NCBI RefSeq assembly: GCF_027580225.2
Contig: NC_073354.2
Span: 22,403,001-22,467,000, forward strand
Source: Misgurnus anguillicaudatus
Lineage: Eukaryota > Chordata > Actinopteri > Cypriniformes > Cobitidae
DNA length: 64,000 nucleotides
Direction: 5' to 3'
Made by a program: the position numbers and the translations under genes. The notes below the pieces were generated by a model, which worked only from the letters and a program-made list of their open reading frames with translations, did not search any database and had not been told where the DNA came from. Of this stretch, positions 16,926 to 29,592 are shown piece by piece. Position 1 is the stretch's first letter. Each line of letters begins with the position of its first letter.

Positions 16926-19900
16926 CTACTTTTTAGATTTTTTGCGAGGGGGTTTAGGACGGGTTTTATTCTTTAATAAGCGACGTTCCACAACCAGGAC
17001 CTCATCATACACTTGTGCTTGTCTGACTCCCAGCAGAAATGAGAAGAGATCAAGGAGCCACACGTAAATCCTGGGCAAACTGCTCTCAATTTCTGAGAAA
17101 TGATCCTTAGAAATGCTAAAATAGAAAAATATTCATTTGTTAGTCAGAATCACAGTGTATCCACAATGAATTAACTAGTATGATTACAGTAACTCAATGG
17201 CTTTCGATGCTTTTAGTTTGTAATGCTGGGTACACACAAAAAGATTTTTTACATCTTATAAGATTTTAAAAATGTAAGACCACAAACATGAGGATAAAAA
17301 AATCCTAGATTTAACCGTTTTGCTCCTATAGTGTTTGGTGTGCCATTGTGTCAAAGACAGCACACCACACACAAACAGATTTTAACCAGTCTCGACTGTC
17401 AACACAGGAAATCTCGCAAAATCTTGCGAGATTTCAGAATAAGCATGGCAGACGATATGCAGGAAGAAATTTCAATAATAGTGTTTGGAATGATTTTTAC
17501 AGAAAATAAAAGAAAAAGGGGTTGGGTAAAGTCGTGGAGACATCGGGAACATGGTCTGTACAAGTTCACTTTGCTTCAACTTCACTTTGTCTTCCATCAT
17601 CTTGCTTTCTGATTGGATATTGTTTTGTTTAACGTGATAATCTCCAGAGCGTACGCACATTTTTCCTCAGGGTTCCCCCCACACATCAGGATTTCTGACC
17701 ATAAATACTAAACATGTTTAATATTTACGATTTGCGATCGGGCGGCTCTGACGTTCTTCAAGATAACCATCAAGATAATCAGGACATAGCTAGGATTGTC
17801 GGAAGGGGGGAAATCGGCCCAAAATCAGCTCGATTATCTCTTGGTGTGTACCCAGCATAACTTATAATATTTAAGTGGACTATTAAATGTGAATTATGTA
17901 TTCAATCAGGTTTCCCAAACAGAACCCAGGGTCTTACTGTGATGGGCAGCGGCCCAGGTATGTATGCCAATATTTCCGGTTAGCAAGCCGGGTGACCCCT
18001 TGTTTCTTAAAGGTACAGTCTAAGCGATGGTGATGCATACTGGATCCATCCGAACCCTCATCTTTTCCCCAATGGAATTGAAAGCTGGAGAAAGAGGTTG
18101 CGGTGGGAGATTGTTGTTTTGAAGTGGAGTCATTCAACATCTGAAATCTGTGCTGCAAATGTTCAACCACGCCTGGAAAGTCAAAGGGCACAGTATTGGA
18201 CAATATAGGGAAATACTGATAACATTAATGAGGTGGCATGACCGGTCACATTAGCTTACGTCTCTTTTTGAGGATCACGCTCTTGTTTTTCAAGTCTGAA
18301 ATTAAAGGTTTGCTGGATTTCCACTGTTTTCTGAAAGAGCAGAACATGCGTTTCCAGAGATTAGGGTAAAGGATTCTATGAATACTACAAATGCATTATG
18401 GCTACCTCAAAATATAGTCCAATTGATCTGAACTTGACTTTTTTATTTTTTAAATCTGTTTACAATTTTGTTTAGCATGAAACTTAGAGGGATAGTTAAC
18501 CAAAAAATGGAAATTCTGTCATCAGTTACACACCCTCATGCTGTTCCCAACATGTATGAGTTTTTCTTCTTCTGTTGAACAAAACAAAAGATATTTTGAT
18601 AACAGTGGTAACCACACAGCTGACGGTACCTACTGACTTCTTTAGTAAGAAAAACAAATACTATGGAAGTCAATGGGTGCCATTCGTCAAAAAAAAATCA
18701 TCTTTTTTGTTTAACAGAATAAAGGAACTCATACAGGCTTCAAGCATCATGAGGGTGTGTAAATGATGACAGAATTTTCATTTTTGGGTGAACTATCCCT
18801 TTAAAGGCGGGGTGCATGATCTCTGAAAGCCAATGTTGACATTTGAAATTACCTAAAAAACAAAACAAAACAAAAACACGCCCCTACCCCAATAGAATCT
18901 GGACCTTTTTGATAGACCCGCCCCACACAAACGCAACCCAGGCAACGATGTCTGTTAGTAGACACGCACCTTACTGCTGATTGGCTACAAGTGTGTTTTG
19001 GTACTCCGCCCGACCAAAGTGTTTTTCAAAAATCATGCACCCCACCTTTAAAACCAAACATCTCAGTGAGATCTTTCACACAACTTACCGGGCTTCTTCT
19101 CGTTCCCTCTTCTGTCTGATTCGCTTAAATGCAGGCTGCATTATTTTAAACCACCTTTCAAAACTGAACACTGTTATAAACACATGAAAGGATGTATGAG
19201 CTATTAAAACAGACCACCAACAATATGCATTCAAGTAAGAAACTAAGTACTGTTTGATACCCAAGAAATAAATAACAGAATGTCAAAAATTATGACCTTT
19301 CTTCTTTGTCTTATTGGCTGCTTCCTCAGTTAAAGTCCTTGAGATGCAAAAAAAGAAGAAAGGTATGCAGCATGAAATAAACACCGTAGCGTCACTGCAA
19401 AGTTAGCAAATTTAAAACAGGAACCTTCGGAGAAATATTTTAATCTTTAATGAAACATACCACTCCACTCGATCATCCAACTTAAAAAGGAGCTTCAAGG
19501 TGACAATGATGATAGCTACTGCCTGAATATCATAACATATGAGAACAGGCCTCGTTCTGTCAGGGTCAAAGGTCAGGAAGGACTCATCATCCATAGCAGC
19601 CTGCTTTATAACCTTGTGGACCCAAACAACAAGTCCATCTGATGGGGAATCAGAGAAAGTAAATCAGATCAAATAGTCAGACATACAGATGGTTTTAGAT
19701 CTTGTATAAGTTCATAAAATCCAAATGCATCTTTAATATCGTATAAGCCTCGATTTCTCTAGCAGATGTCCAAAAACACATCAGGAAGGTTAGACTCCAG
19801 CAGATAGCGGACAGTGAGTGGAATTGGGTGGAGAAGGCAATCTTGAGAAACAGTTGGGAAGGCAGGCAATTTCATGACCTGAGCCAGATTGACAGCTTCT

Positions 19901-22900
19901 CTACGGATCTTCGAGTAGGAAGGAAGAGACTGCAGAAAACCAGAAGTCGTCACAGTTATTAGAAACACAACAGGACACCTTACAACACGCTGTACTGGTT
20001 CACAACTTAAAAAATGGGTTGTGTCCTCCTCACCTCAACTCGAAAGATGTTGGCATCTCTTCCTAACAGTCTCAACTCTTCAGGAAAATCCTCATGAACG
20101 TTTATGTAAGGAACACGTCTCTCCGAGGCCAGCCTGCAACAGCAGTAAAATTATAGACCAAATCAGATAATCAATATAAAACCATACCATATATCAAATA
20201 CTTAAAGGGGACATTTCACAATAATTTTTTAAGATGTAAAAATAAATCTTTGGTGTCCCCAGAGTACGTATGTGAAGTTCTAACTCAAAATACCATACCA
20301 TATAGATAATTTAATAAAACATGTTAAAATTGCCACTTTGTAGGTGTGATCAAAAACGTGCTATTTTTGGGTGTGTCCTTTAAAATGCAAATGAGCTGAT
20401 CTCTGCACTAAATGGCACTGTTGTGGTTGAATAGTGCAGATTAAGGAGCTGTATTATCCCCTTCTGACATCACAGGGGGAGCCAAATTGTCAATGACCTG
20501 TTTTTTTCACATGCTTGCAGATAATGGTTTACCAAAACTAAGTTACTGGGTTGATCTTTTTCGCATTTTCTAGGTTGATAGAAGCACTGGGAACCCAATT
20601 ATAGCACTTAAACATGAAAAATTTAGATTTTCATATGTTCCCTTTAAATGAAAAAAGCAGCATACAGGTTTATAATAAACCTATTTTATTTTAATAACTA
20701 ACTAAACAAATGAAACATTTCTAGCAATAAACTGAATACATTAAAGTGTTTGTCCCCCACACCTCAGTAAATCAGCCAGAGTGATGGCTTCTCGGACCCA
20801 AAGCAGAGCCAAATAGCACATGGCCAGCGTCCGTGGCATGTTCATAAGATTACAGCTTTTCCTGTCCTTCGCGCTAACATACATTGAAGCATCCGTAGAG
20901 CCTGAACATACTGATAACTCTCCATCACTGGAGATGCCTGTACCAGAATAATAACACAGTTGTTGTTGAACAAGTGCTTGAATTAGGTACATGTTCAAGT
21001 ACAGAGAGCGAAAAATTGTGTTTACCGGAGGCTGAAATGTCTCCTGTCCTTGAAGAAGCAAAACTGCGGACTGACTGCTCACTTTGGGCGATAGACTCTG
21101 GCTCGCTCTCTGAGGTGACATCCTGAAAGGGAAGACCGGAATGAAAAATATGTATATCAATAGGCATTTTAGACACAGTGTGACTGTAACCTCTTGGACA
21201 GTTAGGATATGTGTTTGATAAAGGTATATGGGAGACCACAAAATATTTTTTTTCCATTGCTATTAGCTCCAAAACGTAGTCTTTTTTGGAGACAGACACC
21301 ACCACTGTCTTTGTCTCGCCAGTCTGCTACCTGGATCAACCTAAAACTTTGACTATACAAAACTTTTGAAGTATTAAAATCATAGTTATTATTGCAAACC
21401 ATTGCGGTATGCATATTACACTATATTGCGCTATATCCTGCAGCCCTTTCCAAAAAAGTCATGAGATTTATGAATTACTACACACAGAATGTCTCAAATT
21501 TGCAAAGTTAATTATTGTGGAAATTTGTGATCACAGTCTTTATAATGACTCAACAATGCTTTTAGACTTACTATTGAAAACCTGACAGTGGAAAGTGGAT
21601 TTTTGGTGAAAGCTTGCCCGGTATTCTGCAAGTATCGCTTCCAGAAATTCCACATTACTTCTGTCTTAAAATAATACACAAGATTCATAACACATTTTCT
21701 TTTGTCACCTACAATACTGTCAACTAGTAAAGTTACTGACCTTAAACTGCGAACAAACACCAAGACTAACCAAAGCATCAGCTTGAGATTTCAGAATGAA
21801 CTGAAAACCCTCACATACCATCCACTGTCGTGCACCCTCTGAAATAAAGTCATCACAGAAAGGTCTTATGATTCTACATTTGACACATCAACTAAACAAC
21901 AGGTAAATACAGGACAAAAGGCTTTGACTGACCTTTTCCGGTCTTCTTGGTTCTTGCTAATTGTGAGATCCTGCTGTGACCGCGGAGAAAAGTGGAATCA
22001 TCCACCACTTCTCTTGTTTTCTGTGAGCAATGATATAATTTTACCACATGCAAAAATATAGCTATAAGACAGTGATTTTTTAAATCCGTGGTAGAATAGA
22101 GCACACAATTTTTTGTCCAACAAGTTAGTCTTCACAGATGAACACAGCTTTTATGAATCAGTTTTTTATATTTCTAGGAAACGTATTTACAGTTCAAAAT
22201 AGAGGGTATGCATTGATGTCACTTTTACAACTGACCACGCGGGACCTTGCCCTGTTGAGTGGCAAACGTTCAACAAAATGGCTGGTTTTCATAGCGGCTG
22301 CTGCGAAAATGGCAGTAAAACTGACTATTATCAGCTTAAATTAAATTTAGTTGTACTTGATAGCAGCGGTGGACAATACTTAGTTACATTAGTTAAATTT
22401 TTCTAAGAATCTATGCTTTATTATGGTGTTTGTATTGGGAACAATGTTACTTCACTACATTCTAAAGCATATAATCATACAGTTTATTCTTTTATATTGC
22501 ATATTAACATTTATTTAATACCTAATTACATTAAAATTGTGTACTTTTACTTGAGTAAAAGTATGCTTATGTACTTAAAGATTAAATGTAAAACAAAAAC
22601 TTGTATTTATGAAATGTAATAGAGTAAAAATTATGATAATATGCCGAAGAAAAACATAAAAAATACAAATACCTGAAAAATATTTTTAAGTAGAAAGTAA
22701 AACCTCTGCTTGATAGTGACCCTAGCAACTTGCCAACTCATCTGTTGTCTGTGGATGTTGGCATTAACGATCTTTAACTTCTCCTTTCTGTGTTTTTTGG
22801 CAGTCTGTAAAACGATAGCTCCGAATTCTTGTTAATCTGTTAGTACAGTGTATCGCACAAGATCTGTTTCCCATTTAGACGCGTTTTCCCGTGTTTTCGC

Positions 22901-23834
22901 TGATTTCACACTGTACATAGATGCTGACGCTCTGTCTTTTGCCACTCCTTTTGCCACTCAGTGGGCGTAACCGGAGTCACTTTCGCAGAAGGTGACGTCA
23001 CGTGCATACCCTCTATTGATAAAATTTGTATTCATCTGTGAAGATTAAATTGTTGGACAAAACGTGTAAGTGTCATACACTTTTGTTAGACACAGAGCAT
23101 ATTTTTGCCCTAATACAAAAAAGTCTATGGGAAAAAAATGAATGGGCTTTTTGTGAGAGAACCAGTGCCCCGCCAACTTTAGTGTTGGCCTACAAAAAAC
23201 GTCATCCCTGCAGCACTGTGTATGTAATGTCTGGATCTATTAAAATTATTCAAAAATACATTATTTATTACATTACCAATAATTTTTCAAATTTAACCTT
23301 TAAGTGAAATGTTATTAAGAGTTTATTAAGACATTACAAAACTAAAATGTTTCAAACTATAAAGACTTTTAGGTTGTCTAACTTGTAAAACAAATAGGAT
23401 AAATAAATAAATAAATGTTGGCCTATGCAGTTTAGCATCTTTGTGTTACATTTGTGTTATCCGTAGTTTTGATAAATTTAACGTTACCTAAAATTTATTC
23501 TAAAATGTGGGAACAGGATTGATAGATTGACTGTAAACCTATAATTCACCAATCACTAAAATGTGCCAATCGTTCAATGTTAAACCAAACATTTAATCGC
23601 ATGTTACTTCAGACTAACCTCGATAATATTGTGACAGTTTCTGCAGAAGAACTGTCCCTCATCTGTCACCCCCCAGTCAACAGCAGCACATTGAGCACAT
23701 GGCTCACTGTATCCATCCTGTATAGTACAAACAACAACAAAAGCAACAGCTTCAGTTCCGCTCAAATAACATAATCACTATGAAAACGGCTAAAATATAA
23801 TGAGGAAAAAACTCACAGCGAGATGTTCGTTCAT
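16926..23834 (-). CDS. taf1b: TATA-box-binding protein associated factor, RNA polymerase I, subunit B
   Basis: TFIIB-like component of the SL1/TIF-IB complex that recruits RNA polymerase I to rDNA in the nucleolus. Fifteen exons: 23817-23834, 23619-23717, 21933-22020, 21741-21838, 21572-21664, 21026-21122, 20763-20937, 20034-20133, 19782-19929, 19461-19638, 19297-19337, 19089-19170, 18260-18330, 17938-18172, 16926-17115 (TAG). Phases join to 570 residues (human about 588). An RRN7-type zinc ribbon uses C13, C16, C31 and C34 (CAQC ... CRNC). Family landmarks follow: VCEGFQFIL, WNFWKRYLQ, TLAMCYLALLW, REAITLADLLR, VPYINV, SFLTFDP, YDIQAVAIII and LLFKLDD, covering the cyclin-fold core. The C-terminus is lysine-rich (PKPPRKKSKK). 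Exon 9 to 10 lacks a GT-AG junction (see findings). Introns carry several TTAA transposons. Confidence 0.95.
17221..17861. mobile_element. TIR element in last taf1b intron
   Basis: The left end TAATGCTGGGTACACAC is inverted at the right end as GTGTGTACCCAGCATAA. The interior also pairs in part (AGATTTTT stretches) and contains only short chance ORFs. A non-autonomous DNA transposon. Confidence 0.7.
18484..18804. mobile_element. TTAA-type MITE with AGGGATAGTT termini
   Basis: Ends read AGGGATAGTTAACC and GGTGAACTATCCCTTTAA, with inner arms ACACCCTCATG/CATGAGGGTGTG also inverted. This is a family common in cyprinid introns (recalled, not searched). A fragment of the same terminus (GGATAGTTCACCCAAAAATG) is at 3350-3369. 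Left TTAA has decayed to TTAG. Confidence 0.8.
18801..19051. mobile_element. TTAA-flanked MITE with GCGGGGTGCATGAT termini
   Basis: Starts TTAAAGGCGGGGTGCATGAT and ends ATCATGCACCCCACCTTTAA. Its left TTAA is the right TTAA of the preceding element, so the two are fused. Non-coding. Confidence 0.85.
20202..20647. mobile_element. TTAA-flanked repeat, family B copy 2
   Basis: TTAAAGGGGACATTT at the left and CATATGTTCCCTTTAA at the right. The body matches the reverse complement of 8737-9117. Lies in taf1b intron 7. Confidence 0.8.
22102..23066. mobile_element. Long TIR transposon in taf1b intron 2
   Basis: The left terminus (TTTTTTGTCCAACAAGTTAG then TCTTCACAGATGAA) is inverted at the right (TTCATCTGTGAAGATT then AATTGTTGGACAAAAC), and inner arms GAGGGTATGCA and TGCATACCCTC also pair. 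A second AT-rich insertion (about 22370-22680) appears nested inside. No transposase recognised. Confidence 0.7.
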
Positions 23835-26800
23835 GATTGCAAAAGTTTAAAAGTCATATATCAAGTTTGTTTCTGTCTCGTTGCTTCATTAAAAAGGGTT
23901 TTTAATATGGCCGCGAAAACGTTGTTTTTCAAAATAAAAGCCCGAGGAAGACAGCAGACATCACCTGTTTACCATACCATTCATACCACTACAAAATTTC
24001 GTAATCCAGTGTGTTTTGTGCCTTTTAGGATTTATTGTTTTGTTCAGCAGATAACATCCAATCACATTACCTGAATAGACCAGGAGAGACCATTATATAC
24101 GGTATAAACCAATACAGTTCCCATTATAACCATTAAATACATTAGAACTTTTGTAATGGTTTCCATGTTTTATTTAGCAGGTACAAAATTTTGCATTATT
24201 AGTACAACTTTTTTTTACTTTTGTTGTTAAAATAATTATTTAAATGCAAATTGTCCAAGTGAATGTCCCATAATAAATTGATAGTTTATGGCGATTTTTT
24301 TACACTTGTGTTCAATGCATACAGCCCAGCTATTCAACACATTTAAGTCCCTATAAAAGTGTTACCCCATTGTCCACAAGATCTAAACGCCCTCCACTCA
24401 CAATTTCTACCCAATAAAGATTTCTAAATCTTGGCACATCTTAAACATGATTAAGTTGTTTTTTGCTATTTTAAAGCTTGTTTGATCATATTTCTAAATA
24501 AATTAAAGTTAATACCCCTTAGAAATTTGCTTGTAAGTTAGCTTCTTAATGATTCAGAAACACTGATCTAGCTGGTGCATAACCACCACATGTCCTGCAC
24601 AATAGACAGTAGATGGCGTATGTGTCCATGAGGCTGTTATAGCTTTGAGGATGTAAACAATACAGTATCACTGCTTCCCACCTAGACTGCACACTCAACC
24701 CCAAAATTTCCTTTGAACAGGAGCTAAACTGCATTCTCTTTGTTTTTATCACTCCCTTCACATGACCACAGATCTACGAATGTCTTTCTTTGCCAACCAT
24801 AACTGTGTGTGGGTGGGTGTGTGAAACAGTGGGCGAGTGGGCATAGTGTATGACATTGTGTAAGACATTGTGCTATGGAAACCAGTACAGGCTAATGGGA
24901 GATGCCTCAATATAAAAGCCTCCTAAAGCATACATTTAGGCATAGCATATGTGGGTATTTCTCAGATTAAGGCCCAAATTGGGTTGCTGCAATTTAAAAA
25001 AATTAAAAATCCAAATCTGACTAATTGGTACATCAAATTATCAGTCCTTAAGTCAGGAGCGACATTATCAGCTTGGTTGAGACCATAAGATAAGGGAATT
25101 TATGTTTTTTTTTTTTTGCGATTTTCTTAACTATGTCAATGTGTCTTTACCATCACATCATCGAATATATGTAAAAAAATAAAACTTAAATGATAAATTA
25201 GTGCTTTTAAAACATTTTGTGGTTTACATGGAATCTAATTTATCTTGAACTTAATGAGATTTTTACTTGCAAGATGAATTATAATCATTTACGTATCTAA
25301 ATTTCTGATTCATCAATCTACCCTGGCTTGGAATTTAAGCTTATTTAAATCAAACCTTTTTAATAGTGATCATTTAGACTGTCCAAAATTGTCAGAAATG
25401 TATAATTGTAGGATGCTTTTGTAATTTATACATAATTTATTGGCAAAAATATGTATTGTGCTGGTAATGACTGTGCTGGTAAGGACATTTTTGTCAAAAA
25501 AACTAGCCCTACTAGCTAAGATGATGACTAAGCAAGTTTAGGTAGCTTTCTACATGTAATGTACACCATTTTAACTATTAAAGTGATTACAAAAATTCAA
25601 AAATACAACACATATGGTAATGACGTATAATAAGTGTATGCCCAACACAAAGAATAAAGAGTAGATTTACTTACTTTTCTGGACATCAAGGCATCAGTCT
25701 TGCCGCTTGAAATCCATGTGCTCCACTATGTCATTAGGTTACCATGGCTACCAAATAAACTTTTGATGAAAAAAAGTGGAAAAGTCCCTTTATGCAGCGC
25801 ATGTTGGTAATGACAGCTAAAGCATGGGACATGTAGAAATTAAGCAAAATAAAGTACAAAATGCATATTTAATCTGTGCATGTAGTTTATTAGATCGATT
25901 AACATTTAATTAATATGCATTTTTTTATTAATTTGTGATAAATAATGTTTGAGATATTGCACAACATGTGAAAACTCTGGATGAAGGACAACACCAAAAC
26001 AGATATTGTACCACAAATCACCAATAAAATGTGATAAAATTATTAGTAAAAGCAGCCATAAAAAAGTCTTGTTTTTGTTTATACTAATTAATGGTGCTAA
26101 AATTTATTAGATTTAATTAGTTTTTAATAGAATTACACCATGTGGACATAAATAGGCCCGAATTCTGGGAAATACCCATATAAAGTAGACTTCTGCTATG
26201 TATTATATGTATAATTCTTGAATGCCTGAGACAACAATAAATTTTAGGTGCAAATGACTGCAATAAAAACACTCAAAAAATATGAAGAGTTGCATAAAAT
26301 GTTGACAGCAATGGAAAGTTTGAAGCCATTATATAATAAGATGCCTTATGTTCAGTTTTTGTGTGTGTCTGTGTGAGTTAATTTCACGTATGTGCGTCAA
26401 TAAACCTCCCCCTTCTCCTTCAAAGAAGCTGCTTCGCTCACCACCAGGCCAATTTCATGGTTTACTGCTTTGCAGTCTCTCATGTTCACTATGCAAAGCG
26501 CAGCATTGTTGTCTATGGAAATCAAGAACAGTCAGTTACTGCCAGTGAGTGTGGGTTTATTATGCATCATACTAAAACACAGCATATTGCTTGCGCTCCG
26601 GTATGGCACTCGTATCCCCACTCTTCTTCCTCCACGGACGTCGCATGTGGGAGGCTGTGGGTGTGCTTTGGTGAAAAGAAAATTATACTGAGCCTTTCTC
26701 ACTTGGTTCCTATCTGTAAAAATATTACATACAGTCCCTTTCCCATCACAACTCTGATTACTGCTGTTCACCGGCAGCTGAGGTTGTCCAATCACTCGAC

Positions 26801-27290
26801 CATTACTCATTTTTGCCCACTCTTGCATGGTGGGCAGCATCCTTCTTTGGTAATAGGATGCAGGCATCTGACTGTAACGTACATCAGAGGTGAGGTAATG
26901 TTGGAGTAAAAGGAAAGGGAGGGCCACTGAGGATATTTAAACATGCAGAAATTTTATGAAAGATAATAATCAAGTGATATTTATTGACATTTTCACTGTG
27001 TTTTCTCTGCATGGCATGCTACAATTTTCTACAAATTGCATTTTATAATTTTTGAGGTTATGTGAATGAGGAAAAGACCAAAATGTACGTTTTTTCAAAC
27101 TTATAGCTTCAATAGCATAACAGTGACCAAAAAATGTAAATATTTTAATTTTTGGGCAAGCTATTTCTTAATACAAGGACATATACTATATGTTTTGTGA
27201 AGTAAACCTCAAAATAACTTTAAATATGACATCAGTAACATCATTTATTTCTTTCAAACAGTAAAAAAAGCTTTGATGTGTTGATATGGA
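23835..27290. other. Gene-free interval 5' of taf1b
   Basis: AT-rich with no exon seen. Just upstream of taf1b, 23907-23917 reads ATATGGCCGCG, a YY1-like motif on the taf1b strand. A CTCF-like AGTAGATGGCG lies at 24608-24618. An RFX-like GTTACCATGGCTACC lies at 25738-25752. A less AT-rich block at about 26440-26910 shows no repeat structure and may be conserved non-coding DNA (inference only). Confidence 0.45.
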
Positions 27291-27375
27291 GCCAGTGGAA
27301 TCTTCTTTCTCTCGTTCACGTACACTATACACATGGAAAATCCTATTGTTGCCCAGCTCAGGTCTGCGTCCTGTC

Positions 27376-27391
27376 GGTTACCATGGAAACC
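27376..27391. promoter_or_regulatory. RFX-type X-box palindrome
   Basis: GGTTACCATGGAAACC is a near-perfect inverted repeat matching the RFX dimer consensus GTTNCCATGGNAAC. It is distant from any recognised promoter, so an enhancer role would be inference. Confidence 0.4.
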
Positions 27392-27820
27392 TCATCACGC
27401 AGCAGCAGCTTAAGCAAAGGGAGGGGGTAGCTCATGAATAGTCAAAGATGAGAGCATGTGTATCGAGCACAGTTTTCCTCTCACGGAGGCTGTCAAAATT
27501 ATTACAATTCCACAACAACAAAGGAGCAGATGTTTTGTGCTCTTGGTAGACAACTGAGTGCAATTGAATGTTGCATGTTGATCAGATGGTTCGGATACAG
27601 CTGTTTTAGTGAGTATATACACTCAAAATGATGTTTTGTTTTTGAAACCATTGTTTGGTAAATTATGGACAAACCCAATCAATTGGTTTATATTAACATA
27701 TGATGGGTTGTTTTAACCCAGGGTTGAGTCCAAAATAGAAATGTTCTAGATTAAATGAACCCAACGGTCAGGATTACGATGGGTTAAAAAATCCCAGTGT
27801 TTTTTAGAGTGTGCTATGTA

Positions 27821-28566
27821 CTCACCTAAAGGATTATTAGGAACACCATACGTATACTGTGTTTCACCCCCTTTTGCCTTCAGAACTGCCTTAATTCTAC
27901 ATTGCATTGATTCAATAAGGTGCTGAAAGCATTTTTTAGAAATGTTGGCCCATATTGATAGGATAGCATCTGGCAGTTGATGGAGATTTGTGGGATGCAC
28001 ATCCAGGGCATGAAGCTTGTGCAAATTGTAGCTTTTTTCTATTTGTAGTGGAGATGAGTGGTACCCGGTGGGGTCTTCTGCTGTTGTAGCCCATCCGCCT
28101 CAAGGTTGTGTGTGTTCACAAATGCTTTGCTGCATACCTCGATTGTAACGATTGGTTATTTCAGTCAAAGTTGCTCTTCTATCAGCTTGAATCAGTCGGC
28201 CCATTCTCCTCTGACCTCTAGCATCAACAAGGCATTTTCGCCCACAGGACTGCCACATACTGGATGTTTTTCCCTTTTCACACCATTCTTTGTAAACCCT
28301 AGAAATGGTTGTACGTGAAAAATCCCAGTAACTGAGCAGATTGTGAAATACTCAGACCGGCCCGCCTGGCACCAACAACCATGCCACGCTCAAAATTGCT
28401 TAAATCACCTTTCTTTCCCATTCTGACATTCAGTTTGGAGTTTAGGGATTGTCTTGACCAGGACCACATCCCTTAATGCATTGAAGCAACTGCCATGTGA
28501 TTGGTTGATTAGATGATTGCATTAATGAGAAATTGAACAGGTGTTCCTAATAATCCTTTAGGTGAA
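27821..28566 (-). pseudogene. Tc1/mariner transposon, internally deleted
   Basis: Terminal repeats CACCTAAAGGATTATTAGGA and its complement (TCCTAATAATCCTTTAGGTG form) bound the element. The transposase is on the minus strand. Its C-terminal part (LHALDVHPTNLHQLPDAIL, then SIWANISK) is readable near 27850-28020. The N-terminal helix-turn-helix part lies at about 28050-28430. The central catalytic part is missing at a junction near 28022-28030. Non-functional. Confidence 0.85.
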
Positions 28567-28639
28567 TGTATTGTACATGTATGTGCACCTATTGCACATA
28601 CATAATTAAGCTTTTGTGGTGGTTAATTTGTTAATAACA

Positions 28640-29046
28640 CTCTAAAAAAACATTTGAGTTATTTTACACCCAGCGTTGGGTAAAAAAAGGGACAAACCCA
28701 ACCCGATGGATTGTAAATTAACCTATAGGGTTGTTTTAGGCAAAAATGTTGAGTTCTTTTAGTTCTTTTTTGGGTCAAATATATAAATAAATTCTGGGTT
28801 AATTTAACCCAGTGGGTTGGGTTTATTCCTTTTTATCCAACGCTAGGTTCAAAAATGTTTAGAGTAATAAAACAAATGCTGGGTAGCTTCAAGTTACGAT
28901 TGGGTAAAATATAGACAAACACAACCATTTTGTTTAAATGATCCTATTTGTTTTTTTTTTACAGAAAATGCTGGGTTGTTTCAATCATATTTGTCTATAT
29001 TTTTTATCCAAAAAATTATCTGAAACAACCCAGCATTTTTAGAGGG
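28640..29046. repeat. AACCCA-rich TIR repeat
   Basis: The ends CTCTAAAAAAACATTTGAG and its inverted counterpart near 29030-29045 (CAGCATTTTTAGAG) frame several copies of ACCCAACG/GGGTTGGGTT phrases. Related stretches recur at about 27615-27815, 31505-32075 and 32620-32785, so this is a dispersed family. Confidence 0.65.
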
Positions 29047-29405
29047 CATTTTATTCGTACATTTACAATTATGCATTAAGCAGATGACTGTATATGCTGG
29101 ACATATGCTCCACTGCAACACTAAGACCTTCATACCTATTTATACACTATTCTGCTTATAGACTTCATGATGTACAATCCTGTAAATAGGATTCACATTC
29201 CAGACCATAGACCAACATTATATGGGACACACCCCCTATGGGTAATGATGAAGGTCCTCTTTGGCACCCTTTGATTTCCAATTTAGTGAATTGAGAACTG
29301 AGGGTTCTCCTGTCTTAAGTGTTTTACTATGTCACCTTCCAGTCTGAAATAACCCCAGTAAATCATTGCACTGCAAGGAGAATCTCTACACTGTGTATGC
29401 CATAT

Positions 29406-29592
<187 letters not shown>

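Noticed and set aside
26532..26927. 131-codon minus-strand open frame and a 150-codon plus-strand frame overlapping it
   Set aside because: Overlapping frames on both strands with no recognised family; kept only as a composition-based finding.
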